In this document: positions 33,101 through 44,805 of the stretch, piece after piece
Position numbering within the stretch: position 1 is the first letter of the stretch
How the letters are laid out: the number at the start of each line of letters is the position of its first letter
Source: Hofstenia miamia
Taxonomy: Eukaryota; Xenacoelomorpha; Acoela
Reading direction: 5' to 3'
Assembly (NCBI GenBank): GCA_004352715.1
Contig: SCFE01000044.1
Coordinates: forward strand, 490,485-554,484
DNA length: 64,000 nucleotides
Made by a program: the position numbers and the translations under genes
Notes under the pieces: generated by a model
Database searches by the model: none
Told to the model about the DNA's origin: nothing
What the model saw: only the letters and a program-made list of their open reading frames with translations

Positions 33101-35183
33101 TTTAACTTTGTTAAGTTTGATGAAATTATTCATCTTCTCAAGCAATCCCCAACAAACCCTGGCCACTTAATAAACAAGTGAAGGGAATAAATAGATACAA
33201 ATGGTCTTGTTTCAATAAAATGAAGTTCATTATTAAGTAAACATCGAATGAAAGAAATGCCATGTGTGCCTTTAATAGTTTAATGGTTATAGAAGCTTTT
33301 TTCATATTGATTTCGTTTGCTATTTCTGTAATTGGTAAATAGTAAGTCTTGGAAATTCGGAATAAATCCAAATCAAAATTTCTGCTAGAAATGGAAAAAC
33401 ATTTAAGTCACGAGTAGGGGAAGTTTTATCAAAAAGTCAAAACGTCTCCAATAGTTTGTTTTTGCACAAAACTTAGAAAAAACATAAAACCATGTGTGAG
33501 ATTGGATTAGCTATGGAGTAATTAAGTAAAAAATTCGAACAATTTTGTAAAGTCAAAAAAGTCAAAGATTGGGAGAAGTTGTCAATTATTGTTGAAAACG
33601 GCTTTAAACAGTTACTTGTCAAGCATGCTTATGTCAAGCAAAACGTTAAAAAAACTCACGATTAAATTTGAAATACACCGCACATAATGGTAATCTCTCA
33701 TTTGATTATTAAAAACTTACAAAACAATTGATACTATAGTAAAACAGTGGTGTAAATGTCTCATTATTGTGTTAACTTCATTTCAGTAAGCTGAAACGTA
33801 CATCGCTTAAATCGGTTAAGTTGCATGCAATATTAAGAAATTTCCTCACAAAATTTACAAGAACGTGCAAGGATTTTATATTGCAAGCTGTGCAACAAAA
33901 ATGTAAAGCATAAAAAGCGTTTCTTGTTGAGAGCCATGGAAATTCAGAAAAGCATTACAATCTTCTTCAAGAATAGTCAGCATCAACTTCATGCTAAACA
34001 ATGATTGGTTGTTCCCGACCTTTCTGTTTGTAAAAATAGTCGTTATATCATTCACTGCAGCAGACATCATGTTGTACAATCGCAACAATGAGCGTCTTAG
34101 GTCAAGAAAAGTAAGAAATGTGAAAATAATTATTCAAAATAAATTTGCGTTTTTGGTCAAAAATAGCTTGCCCTAGTCATGAGAAATTCAGCTGAAGTTG
34201 AAGATTAGACTTTGTTTAGAATTTTTGCTTCGTAGGAAATTATTTAGATAGTTACTTATGTCACATCGTCTTAAGATATTTGCGTTTTTATAATGAGGCA
34301 GTGTGATGCGCTGTTTCACCTCAACGTCTAAGCAAGTATACTGTCATCAAAACCTTGAAAACAACGTTTTAATAAACGGGTAGTTCATTTTATAATTCTC
34401 ACTGGGTTACAAGTCTTTTAAATGCTACATTTACGTATTGGTGGAACAGTTTTCTACATGATTATATACCTAAATTGTACTAAAACGTAAAGCGTTAAGA
34501 TTTGCTTCGCACAGTTTCAAATTTTTAGGTTGTCAACAACAATGAATTACGCAGAACAATGAAAGTAAAGGATTGACATGATGGATAAATATGCAAGATA
34601 AACTATATGCAATAAAAAATCAGAATTTGTTCACTTTTATTATCCTTCAAATTCTTAGATATAGGCGTGAACAGCAGTATTATTTTGATTTATCCTGGTA
34701 ACAACTGACATGTTCTAGTGTCGAAAATGGACTGGTTCGCAATAAATATCTGAACTGTAAACCACAAATGCAAATGGGATGCGTCAACCATTGCTCTTGA
34801 GCAGGGCCTTGTCGGACGGGGCAGGTACGAGGCAATATTTTCCATAAGTGGGGCAACAACATTCTTTAGTTTAGAAAAAATGAACTAAAAGTGTCGATTT
34901 TTAGATGGTAAAGAAATTTTTATTAATAAACTTTTGCCTGCTTGAAATCATTTGGATTAACTTGAATGTTTTGCACAATTAAAAAATGAATTATCATGAA
35001 CTTTTAAGTAATGAACAAATTGTGAAATGAAAAATTACATGTTGTCAGTTATGTTTGAGTACATTATTTATATGAATTTAGTTTAATTATAAAAATATAG
35101 AAAAGATCTGGACTTAATAATTGAAAATCCAGTACTGCTAGGTCGATTGTACATGTATATGTTAAAGGTGGTATGGTCAATAC
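30135..35183. other. Channel intron, distal part
   Basis: Part of the 9,533 bp intron. Recognised contents are the LINE scrap at 32930-33180 only. The stretch 31210-31675 is less AT-rich with a TATA-like aaataaatatataatg and an AATAAA near its end, a composition reminiscent of a solo LTR, but no terminal duplication could be shown. Confidence 0.4.
32930..33180 (+). pseudogene. LINE ORF2 linker scrap
   Basis: The plus strand encodes ELANRFASFFHDKVRKI and, in another frame, FVKFDEIIHLLKQSPTNPWP. These resemble the region between endonuclease and RT of CR1/Jockey-type LINEs (ANxFAxFFxxKIxxI, FxxLTxxEIxxIIxxS). Too short to place in a family. Confidence 0.5.
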
Positions 35184-35185
35184 TA

Positions 35186-36657
35186 TACCTTTTACCGACC
35201 AATTTAAAATATTAGACATGCAATTTAAAATTATGTACATTCAATTTAAAATTATAAGAAAGCAAATTAAAAAATATTGAAAACAATTTAAATTTACATT
35301 AATTACTCAAACTCATAAATCGCTCTAATTGAAGCACGTCCATGTTATGAACATAATTCATCAATCCACCAATGGTTCACCATTAAGACAGCTCGAAGTA
35401 CTTGCTCTGAACGTTATTGTAAAATTGGATCGCCTTCTACATCGTATTTGTGTCAGCGATAGATTGGTCAATAACTGTCTCCATTATCTGCAATCTATGT
35501 TGAACTTGAGTTACACCTGGTGGTCCTGGAGTAACTAATTTTTGGTTACGCTGAAGAGTTAGGCGTCTTTTGCAAGATTATTTCATTGTTGACCAATATT
35601 ATTCTATTGGACCGAGTGGTGCAGAATATGGACCCATTCTGATAATCATGAGGTCCTGAAATTCATTGGCTATGTTTTGCTCTATGGCACTATGTGAAGG
35701 GGCATTATCGATTACAATGTCCAAATTTCTCATTGCAAATCCTCTTGCAACCAAGTTTTCCAACATTTCATTAAAAATTGTTCTAAACCTTTCTTTTGTG
35801 ATAGAACATCTTTTAAGTTGATATACAATTCCAATAGTTTGTCCGTACATACCTACGATATGGACATTTGGATCTTTACTATTTGGGAGGATAGCTGTGG
35901 CTTTCGAACCCCTAATACTGCGTCCATAATTTCTTCTACAAAAGAGGTTTATGTTTGTTTCATCTTCGTAGAGAACCATTCTTCCGGAACCATTGACATG
36001 CATAATTTGTTCACAAAATAGTTTGCGCTTTGCTATGTTGATAACTCTGTTAGGTTCGTGCGGTACATTTGTTACATTTTTGATGCTGAACAGCTGATTT
36101 TCAAGATGACGTGCCACTGTTGCGACGCTGACTTCGAGCTGAAACTGCCAGGCCAACATATCTCGGAGTTGTCGCAACGAAAGCTGACAATTTACCTCGA
36201 TTGAGTGAATCAAAAACCCTCGTCATGTTCGGGAGTAATCTTGACAAAGTTGTCTTTTATACCGCCTCTTGGCTTGTTTTCGCTAATGCCTGTCAAAACC
36301 CATCTACGCGCGGTGGACGTGCTTCAACCATTTGCTTTTGCAACAGTTAGCCAATCTTCTCCTTCATTTGCAGCTTGTATTACCCTCTTTTTTGCTTCAA
36401 CTCTGGCTGTATTTTATTGACCGTGCTTTGAGCTTTGTTTTACACCAGCGCGACGTACTGGTATACCACTATCTTTCTCAGATGATGACATCATACAAAT
36501 ACACAGTCCTATCAAAATAGCTTTAAACGTGCAGAACAAATCAATGTGTTAAATTGAATGTACGAAATTTCATTAATTTAGTTGCTTATAATTTTAAATT
36601 GAATGTACGTAATTTTAAATTGCTTATCTAGTATTTTAAATTGGTCGGTAAAATGTA
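35186..36657 (-). mobile_element. Tc1/mariner-superfamily element, DD34E, with long iterated TIRs
   Basis: Inverted repeats of about 85 bp: the left arm reads taccttttaccgaccaattt and onward, the right arm is its near-identical complement. Each arm holds three spaced copies of caatttaaaat(t/a), probable transposase-binding iterons. TA flanks both ends (35184-35185, 36658-36659). The transposase is on the minus strand and decayed. The element lies in the long channel intron, same orientation as the gene. Confidence 0.88.
35599..36420 (-). pseudogene. IS630/Tc1-like DDE transposase (DD34E), broken
   Basis: N-terminal part 36420-36216: EAKKRVIQAANEGEDWLTVA, then a TGA, then STARRWVLTGISENKPRGG, the helix-turn-helix and GGxR linker. 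After a frameshift near 36216 the main frame (36213-35599) carries LSLRQLRDML, then YEDETNINLF (first Asp), VIDNAPSHS (second Asp) and PYSAPLGPIE (Glu). Counting gives 34 residues between the second Asp and the Glu. A TAA follows the catalytic Glu directly; related C-terminal sequence continues beyond it. All three catalytic residues survive. Confidence 0.85.
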
Positions 36658-36879
36658 TAGATTTAGCAGTCAACAACTAATATTTGTTATTATTCCGGGT
36701 TCACATATTTTTACAGGGCCGCATTTGAACCGTTGTAGAAAATTTGTCGAACAGTGGTCCATTTGAAATAAAAATGTTACTATAATGGTGTCAACTTATT
36801 CCAATCCGAAATCAGTTCAGTGGCGGTGCTAGATACCTGCAGACCCTCACTGGAACTGCACGGGGCGGAGTGCAAGTCT

Positions 36880-38350
36880 TCAAATGTGAATAAGTAGGAT
36901 TGATATCCGACGGAATCCCATTGATGCAAAGTTGTCTATGATAGTATTTATAAGAATCCCTATAAGAAGTTGTTGGTACGTAGTGAGTCGGCTTCTAACT
37001 GAGGCACGACAAAGAGACTGATAATCTGTAAAAATTAATGAATTGGCACGAGCCAATAAACAAGCTGCTAGCAGTGCCAAAGCCTCTTTAAAAAATATTG
37101 TTTGAAGTGCCCCTGTACCCGAAAAGTAAAGTTTAATCCAGAAGATGAAGAAACTTCAATCTCAGTATTGAAAGCATCAGAATACAAAATCACTGGTGCC
37201 AAAGGTGGCAAGATATTAGGATGGCGAAGAATCTTCGCCGAAGTAACAATAGTGGCTTTAAGGTAATCCCATAAAATCTTGATATAATGGTTTAACAAGG
37301 ACCTAAAGGCCAATGACCCGCAAAGCAAAATTGTGGTGTCCTAAAATCTTTTGCTGTTGAAGCGTAGAAGCCTTTTTGATATCAATATTAAGTAATCTTT
37401 GAATAAATCATAACATCTCCTGAGAAAGTGTGACAATATGGTATGGTGGGACAATATGGTATGGAGAGGAGAAACCCAAGAATTTCAATGTTAGTGGAAG
37501 GAGTAAGAGATGTCTTATCCTTTTGGAAATGTATACCGCAATCCTGTAATACATCGATAAATTACAGAATAGAATCAAACTGACTTTTGTGTGCTGCAAT
37601 GATTATATTGTCTATATTAGTCCAAACCAAGGATGCGATTTTCTTAAGGGACTTAAAGAGACTGTAAACAAATATCTGGTATAAAAATGGAGCTACGCTA
37701 GTTCCCATTGGTAATTTAGTAAAACGATAACGGCAACCATTTGGAGAGAAAAAGTAGTCTGATAACTTTCAGAAATAGGCAATGAGAGGTGGTAAAACGC
37801 AAATTGTACATCTAAGGTAATAGCTACATGATCCACCGGAATGTTTTATGCAAGAATACCAGTGAACACGCCGGAACAAAGAATCGAAGTAACTTTAATA
37901 TGCGAAAAGTCTACCAACATGCGAATTTTTGTAGCTGATTTGGGAACTGCAAAGATCTGGAACACAAATGGTGATCGCGGAGCCTTCTCGATAATACTTG
38001 CTTGTAATAATGCTTGAATATGAGCTAAGAGATGTTTACGTAGAAGTGGAGGTGGGGACGAGGTCCTTTACACACTGAGGAATAAACTTAGATATGTCAA
38101 TATAGGTGCCTTCAAGAATGAGAACCTGCTATCTAAAGAAATTAACTGATACAAGCGATTCCAGTCCAATGAAACAGAGGGGAACAAATAATGAGGAATC
38201 GCCTGGGGATCGAGAACTACCGCTGGATCAGAACGTCTTCTGAGATTGAATTCCAGCGAATGCCATGTTGCTCAATCCATTGAATAAGCCAATGATGAGA
38301 ATTAAGGTTATCCTTAGGTTAATAATGTTGGTCCTCATGAAGCCGAATAT
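36880..38350 (-). pseudogene. Retroelement RT-RNase H remnant (LTR/DIRS-like)
   Basis: Minus strand in order: LDVQFAFYHLSLP (RT motif A), RFTKLPMGTSVAPFLYQ (motif B), WTNIDNIIIAA in place of the usual YxDD, GIHFQKDKTSLTPS...ILGF (motif D/E), then an RNase H-like segment with LYSDAFNTEIEVSSSSG, EALALLAACLLARANSL and IFTDYQSL. RT directly followed by RNase H fits LTR or DIRS-type elements. The RT aspartate doublet has decayed to D-N. No integrase, recombinase or LTR was found. Confidence 0.6.
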
Positions 38351-39667
38351 TGTTACAGAGTAAGAAATCACATAGACATTCCCAAGCCATGGTTTGTGTC
38401 AAATGAGAAATTGAAAAATTATAATTTTTGAAATTGAAAGAATTTGGCTTATTCATTTATCTTAAATATTTTTCATATTGCCTGTAGCAAATTTTTTCAA
38501 ACTAAAATGAGAACAATATATATTCAAAAAAGTTATTTAGAGATATTTATTTTTTGTTTTTACATTTCTTCTGCTCTGCGGATGCGAAGGCATACCATCC
38601 GATAAAATACTTAAAAGGATTATATTCTGGGCATGGGGTTTCTTGTAAAAATCTGAAGGGAAATGAAAATAAATGTTCATGAACTACATTCACTATACAA
38701 ATAGAACTAAGATTTTAAAACTAAGACCACCCTGAGGTTGGTCTAATCAGGATTCCAAAAACCAAAATTGAATTACATTCTATTTTCACAGTTCTTCAAC
38801 TTCGTCATCAATATTGGAAGTATGTCAGAATTGTTGTGCAATAATTAGCAACCCAACCAACTCCTTCTAGCAATATGGCACTTCAGCAATCTGAAGCATT
38901 ATTGTTGTACCAATAAATTTATCTCATAGGGGACGGTCCTTGCAACTATGTTGATTTTTGTTTAAGAGAACGTTTGTTTGATTCTGTATTCTTCCATTCT
39001 CCATACCCGTCGGAAATTGTTTCGCATAAATGCCAGCTTTAATCTGAATAGAAAATAGCAATTCATTGGAATTTTGAGATGCCTGTTATTTAGCGCAAAG
39101 AGTTTCTCTTCAGTTGACAATTAGTTATTCCAACAATATGTTTATATCATCAGAGCACTGCTTTCTTGATTGTTGTGTAAAAATCGTCAAGGCAAATGCA
39201 GAACAACTCAAAAGACATGTATCCAAAGACAGTCAGATTTGAATTCAATGAAGTAAGTACAGGATAGAGCAAATTGAGACTAAATTCTCTTCGGACATTC
39301 GTTTTATTGAACCAGCTGCAAAAATGGATGACTCCTTGAATTGCCTGCACAAACTGGTAGAATATAACAATGAAATAATGGTATGATAAGCAATAGAAAA
39401 ACCTGTGTCCTCAAAGAAGTAATATTTACAGTTATATTTAATTATTTTCAAATTGATGTTGTTCAGCAAATATTTTAGGATTTGACAATGGTAAAAAAAT
39501 GAAGACCAAGAACTAATAAGTCAAACTTCCTGTTTAAATATTAGCATTTTCGATTTAGGTTTTGCTACATGAGTAAATATGATGCTAAGTAACTTCTTAA
39601 AGTATAATATCATCATTTTTTAAATTGTTTGAAATATATATATATTTATGCAAAAATTAATATCTAC
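38351..39667. other. Channel intron, proximal part; nothing recognised
   Basis: AT-rich intron sequence with no supported element. The donor AAA|GTAGAT is at 39667-39666. Confidence 0.45.
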
Positions 39668-40029
39668 TTTGACTAATTTTTTCAGATCTTTTTTCTTCTC
39701 GCGTTTAAATTGAGATGTATTAAGATAGCACACAATGGCGAATTCTCCGAGTGCACAGACCACATAAAGGAAGCAGATGCCATAGTAAAGGTCCAAAGCT
39801 TTTATTGCACCCCCTCTTGGAAGATTTGCACTTGTTTGAGAGATACACATTGTGACTGTTAGTACTGTAGTAACTGCTATAGAAGCACGAGCAGGTATAG
39901 CTTGTGGGTCTAACCAAAAATTCACCCATGAGACAACAACAGTTAAAGTTGTGGGTAAGTAGTCTCCAAGAATGATTACTGCCACTTCACGATGCAATGT
40001 AAAATTCAGACTTAGAGCAGAAAAACTCC
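39668..40029 (-). CDS. Cys-loop channel subunit, exon for loop C end, M1, M2, M3
   Basis: Acceptor agtgtttag (AG at 40031-40030). GG completes the Gly codon begun at 48221: T-G-SFSALSLNFTLHREVAV, the usual TGxYSxLxxxFxLxRE. M1: LPTTLTVVVSWVNFWLDP. The M1-M2 linker is IPAR, followed by ASIAVTTVLTVT (M2): the P-A-R signature at -2' to 0' marks anion-selective members such as glycine, GABA-A and glutamate-gated chloride receptors. M3: ALDLYYGICFLYVVCALGEF. After M3 a basic stretch (FKREKKKDLKKL) starts the cytoplasmic loop. 362 bp; ends in phase 0. Confidence 0.93.
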
Positions 40030-40285
40030 CTAAACACTTACTAAAATATCACTTATAGCATAACCAGTGCGATTTTAATAGTTTCCTAGATATTCAAAAC
40101 CTTTCTGAATTCTTTAAAATATCTCTGTGTAATAAAACAACAGTGTTTAATGACGAACACAATTGCATTGTACAAGCAAATTCAACTGAAATCATGCTAC
40201 TACTTCCATTGCCCCATAAGTTTACATAATGACATAGAACGCAACTTTATAGTGTCAAATTTAACTCAATTTACTCTTCATCACT

Positions 40286-40287
<2 letters not shown>

Positions 40288-40365
<78 letters not shown>
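40288..40365. repeat. (AAT)26 tail of the adjacent LINE
   Basis: Pure AAT trinucleotide array of 78 bp, located exactly at the 3' end of the minus-strand LINE (its ATT tail). Apparent polyasparagine frames here are artefacts of the repeat. Confidence 0.95.
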
Positions 40366-40377
40366 TGACTTTCATAT

Positions 40378-42640
40378 TTAGCTGCTGAAGGCATACACAA
40401 CAAAAAATAAAAACAAGTCAAAATCCAATTTGCGAGTCAGTAGTCGGTTGAGCAGGAAGAGATCACAGGCATGGAAGTAGAGTGACAGCGGGAGAGTGGA
40501 GAATTTCAGCAGAGCGTCTTTATAGGCCAAAGGGGAAATCCATTTGAAAGCGCGTTTCTGGAAACGTTCCATGGAGTGGAACAAAGCACGAGAAGGCCAC
40601 CAACAAGGAGACGCGTAGAGAAGAATGGCGCGAGGAATGGACTTGAACAAAGAGAGATTCACAGCGGACGAGGTATTAAAAGAAACATTACGGAAAATTA
40701 CAAATAGCGAGGAATTAACTTTGCGGAGACGCAAAGACACATGTCCAGTCCAATTTAAGTTTGCAGCAAGTTGAACTCCAAGATGAGTGTGATGAGGAGC
40801 AAAGTTCACAGGTAGAGGCAAATCAGAAGGGGGAGCCACAGAAAAGGAAATACCACATGTCTTGGTAGTGCTAAAATCGAGATGGTTGACAGAGGACCAA
40901 GTAGACAAGTGCTCAAGATCAGAAAAAATGTTCGACGCAAAAGACCAACCAAAATCAAAAATCGCAGTTTCGTCAACATACAACAGGCAAGACGAGTTGA
41001 GAACAGAATGATGGAGGTCGTTAATGGCAACGAGGAAGAACAGAACAGCAAACACTGAGCCTTGAGGGGCACCACTAGTAACGGAGACAGGAGAAGAGAT
41101 AGACGAGTTGATTTTGACACACTGGTGGCGATTGGTCAGGTAAGACTGGAACAGTTCGATGAAATCCACATCAAAAACGAATAAACGTAACTTGTCAAGC
41201 AGAATGGAATGAGGGAGGCGATCAACTGCTTTTGAGATATCAAGAAAGATAATACAACCAGGATCATTATTATCAGAGTGAAAGTAGAAGTTTTCGATCA
41301 GAGTGAGCAGGTTAGTAATCGTAGAGTGGCCAGGAAGGTTGCCATGCTGAGAAGAAGAGATGAGGTGACGAATTTTTGGGAATACATAACGAAAAACAAG
41401 GCGTTCAAAATGATAGACAGTCGAGATAGAATAGCAATTGGGCGCTAGGACGTGACCTGCGAGGAGAAATCCAAGATGTCTTCCAACAAGCGGGATAGCC
41501 CTTAGAGGAGCAAATGAAGGAGTAAAGATGCTTTAAATGGATAGAAAGCGTGGAGGAGGTTTCATGAATTACAAAGGAAGGGACACCGTCAGGATAGCAA
41601 GGACCAGACAACTTGCAAAATTTAAGCATGAGAGAAATATCATGGGCGCTGAAGTCAATTTCACAAAGTCGGATTAGTGTGGAGGCAGCAGGTGGACAGG
41701 GCACATGGAGACAGGTACAGAGAAGTTAGAGGCAAAATACGCGTTGAACAGATCAGCTTTCTCCAGGTCAGAGTGAGCAGAAAGAAGATTCCATCTCAAA
41801 TTGTGGAGCTCAGGCTTGGAATGAAGAGAACGCAGGAAGGAATAAGAGTCTTGAAAGAACCGGACGAAAAGCTGGCCAGAAAAGAGAATTTGTCAAGTTC
41901 CATAAAATTGATAACATCTTCTGTGAGAGAAGCAAGCTTCGGAGTAGCAGTAGTACCAGAATGGCGTTTGTAAGACTCCAATTTATCCAAGGAATGCACA
42001 GTAAAAGACGAAAAATAGAAAGGAAGAGAAGCACGCATTTTTCGCCGATGAGGAACACAAGAAGAAATAACTTAATGTAAGAAAGTGAAGCAGTCGTCAA
42101 CTGAGAAGGAATCACTAAAAACGGGGAGCGAATATGAGAGAGCAGCATTAAGTGATAGAAAGTCACTGTTAAATCGAGCATATTGTGGAGCAGCCGGATT
42201 AGCAGATGGAGAATTAGAGTTGACAGACAGATTGAAGCGGACGAATGAGTGATCTGAGAGCTTAGCAGGAACAGGGATTACAGATATGTCGAATATTTAG
42301 TCGGGGTGAGAGCACAGATCCAAATAAAGCAGGAAGGAGCAGGAAGTAGGAGAAAATACAAGTTGTTCAAGAGAATAGCAGGCAAAAACTTCTAAAACTG
42401 CAGACTCATAAGTGTCAGTAGAGTCGAACGCATTCCAGCAGATATTAGGAAGATTGAAGTCACCACAAACATGAAAATGAGGACGAATGGAAAAGCCAAG
42501 TTGATGATAAATCAGCAATGGGAATGCGAAAGGCACTTTTCGAAGGAGGGTTGTAAACGCAGAGCAGAGAAACAATGTGTTCACTGAGAACAACAGCACA
42601 GCCACAAGGCTGTGGGCATTGGCAAGCAATACGGAAAAGC
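40378..42640 (-). pseudogene. LINE ORF2: endonuclease and reverse transcriptase, broken
   Basis: Endonuclease segment 42629-42297 has HVCGDFNLPNICW. RT fingers and palm: a FLDISKAVDRLPHSILLDKL segment (motif A) at about 41260-41180 in one frame, then an open frame 41169-40378 with SGAPQGSVFAVLFF (motif B), YVDETAIF at the catalytic box and HLGVQLAANLNW (thumb). The second aspartate of YxDD is Glu. Frameshifts separate endonuclease, linker and RT, so the product is not made. Confidence 0.85.
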
Positions 42641-42677
42641 CAGAGTTACGGGGAGGAGGAAGATCCGAGTGAGATAG

Positions 42678-43415
42678 TCAGTCATGGCGAGGCGCATTAC
42701 GGCGGCGGGGAAGAAGGCCAAAAAATTTGCGCTCATCGTCAGAGAGGCGATAATAACGAATCAAGACGCCTTCAGACCACACATCAGGATTCATGGGTGC
42801 AAGATGAGACTCTTGATAGCAGACAACATGGAAGGATACAAATGGAGAGTCAGGACGTGGAGGGATGGAAATGACATCATCAAATTGTAGAGAGGAGGAA
42901 CGAAGGTGATCAGCAACATCTGAGGTGGACACAGAGACAGCAAAATGGCCAATGTAGATATAAGCTTTGCGGGGAGGCGGCGGAAGTGAACTAATTGGAA
43001 CAGCAGGGAGATGGCAGGAAGCACTAGAACCAAAAACTGGAGGAGGACGATTACGATTAGTAGATGAAGGGATAGACTGCTTAGGAGGATGTGGTAGAGC
43101 AGAAGGAGGAGCAAGCGCGGGTGTGAAACTTGGAGCAGGATGATTGAGGAGAGATGAGGCAGAACGTGAGGCAGCAGCACTGTAGGAGAACATTTGATAT
43201 TGTAGTGAGGAAACATCAAAGGAAAGCTTTGTGAGGGATTCAGACAAGGATTATATGACACCAGGGTCATCATTGGAGGACGGAGTCAAGGTAGAGAGAG
43301 AAGTGACAGCTTGGCGCAACAACGAAATGATGGCGTCTTTCTTCAGACCACCAACAGCCGAGGTAAACTGGGCATCGCTCAACTTTTTGAGGTCGGATAG
43401 CGAAATTGGAGGCAT
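42678..43415 (-). pseudogene. LINE ORF1, one internal stop
   Basis: Starts at ATG 43415-43413 (MPPISLSDLKKLSDAQFTSA) and stays in one frame to 42678 except for a TAA at 43253-43251, probably a decayed CAA. The middle is Pro/Ser-rich. The C-terminal half (AYIYIGHFAVSVS, MNPDVWSEGVLIR) looks like the RRM-like nucleic-acid-binding domain of CR1/L2-type ORF1 proteins. 245 codons including the stop. Confidence 0.75.
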
Positions 43416-43430
43416 AACTGAAATCTAATT

Positions 43431-44300
43431 AAACTGTATAATAAACAGGCAAATCTATGTACTAAACGTTTATCATAATAAGCTTGAAAAGAAAATATGC
43501 AATTTGTTTAACTATATAAATAGTGTTTAAGAATTGCGTAAATACACTAATTATTGAGCTGGGTGTCAAAAGGGCGTAAATAGCAAAATATTCATAACTG
43601 ACTTAAATTAACAGGTATAACCATAAGGCAGTGTATTTACTCAATGTCAAATGTTAATAAAGCACGTTGACATTTGGAAAAATGAGCAAAAACGCTATTT
43701 TAAAAAATGAGCATATCTTTCTTAAACTTATCAAAGAGTCAAAATCCAACTTATGCACTCTTGACACCCAGCTTCAGAATTGTCAAATTATGTACATTGA
43801 TAAAAGCAGAATTGAATTATTAGCTGGATTAATGCAGAGGAAATTCAATGTGTTCGAGGAACGCATAATGAAGTGATATAAGTAACGGTGGTATGAACTT
43901 TTCTGTGAGTTCAACGCTGGATATCAAAACACAAAAATTCTTTGTGCTGAAACCAAATGTTTTTGATGTAACGCAACGCACGTGGAAAAATAGGCAGACA
44001 AACTTCAATTTTGTTCAACCACTTGGTGCTAACCTCGTAAAACAATCTCTTTTGTCACCAGATTTAAATCTACTGGAATGATTTGCTTGTTGTGGTATCA
44101 ATTTCAATAATACTAAGAGATGAAGGGTTTTCTGACAAATCATTTTCGGTTTTCGTCTTCCAGTGACTACCAAACACAGATCTTTGTACAAAGGATATTC
44201 GATTCCGAACCGTATTATGTATAATGCTATGTAATTTAAACCTAACATAAATTTTCTCTAGCACTTAAAGTTACGTTTTCAGTGCTAAGAAATAGAACTA
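43431..44300. pseudogene. Possible Tc1-like remnant; otherwise unassigned
   Basis: A plus-strand frame ends in a SPDLNLLE string reminiscent of the SPDLNPIE motif of Tc1 transposases, and the minus strand at 44264-44070 reads SIIHNTVRNRI, reminiscent of a Tc1 helix-turn-helix. The opposing strands make this inconsistent, so both may be chance. Confidence 0.15.
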
Positions 44301-44679
44301 AAAATATAAAAATTGACGGTTAAAATAGCATTTATTTTCCTCTATTTTTGTGTTATTATTCTTATTTTTGTTCTTAAATTTAACAAAAAAAGTAAGTGCA
44401 AAAAATGTGTTTATTCATTATTGTCATAGCAAATAATGAATTGTTGAACATTGGTATCAAAAAAATTCTATTTTCCCTCAAATGATTGTTAAGATTTGAG
44501 AAACGTCTTTCGACATCTCGCTAGGAGGTTAAAATTTCCAAAGTTTATGGTACATCCTTGTGCATAATAGTTTGGACTAATTAAATAATTCAAATTTTAG
44601 GAGACCATATAGTCTATATTTGTTTAAAATTCGGTGAATTGTGGATTCATGCACAAAATATCATACTATCTAAGCTATT

Positions 44680-44805
44680 TTACCTGCTACGCCGTGAAAC
44701 GCGGGCAAACTCTGGAAAGGCAGGCAAAATTTGCTTGGGAACGGCTCGTTGGTTTAGAAGGGCGCCCTGGTTTTGCGAATGGTCAATTTGACCGGTTCTT
44801 TTGTA
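44680..44805. other. GC-richer island of unknown origin
   Basis: A block such as ctacgccgtgaaacgcggg and gaagggcgccctggttttgc stands out from AT-rich intron sequence. No gene, tRNA cloverleaf or TIR could be drawn from it; a SINE or MITE fragment is possible. Confidence 0.3.

Larger units (their letters stand above)
40366..43430 (-). mobile_element. Near-full-length APE-type LINE, about 3.1 kb
   Basis: Two-ORF LINE on the minus strand, inside the channel gene intron in the same orientation as the gene. ORF1 43415-42678, ORF2 about 42640-40378 (endonuclease, RT, C-terminal domain), then a short 3' end gtatgccttcagcagctaa and (ATT)n. G+C content is visibly higher than the surroundings. The same 3' end occurs at 3222-3274. 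The style (two ORFs, microsatellite tail) suggests the CR1/L2/Jockey group. Confidence 0.88.

Noticed and set aside
36816-36845. cagtggcggtgctagatacc as a hAT terminus
   Set aside because: Resembles CAGTGGCG-type ends, but no partner end or target duplication was found.
36880-38350. RT-RNase H segment as a viral insertion
   Set aside because: Motifs are equally explained by LTR or DIRS-type retroelements, and no virus-specific domain is visible.
40150-40368. Open frame ending in polyasparagine
   Set aside because: It is translation of the (AAT)26 array at the LINE 3' end.
42575-42890. Plus-strand frames over the LINE
   Set aside because: They are shadows of the minus-strand LINE ORF1 and endonuclease region.
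44070-44264. Possible missing channel exon (SHWKTKTENDLSEN)
   Set aside because: The true exon after the Cys loop was found at 48221-48367 with matching phase, so this segment is not needed and its splice signals are poor.
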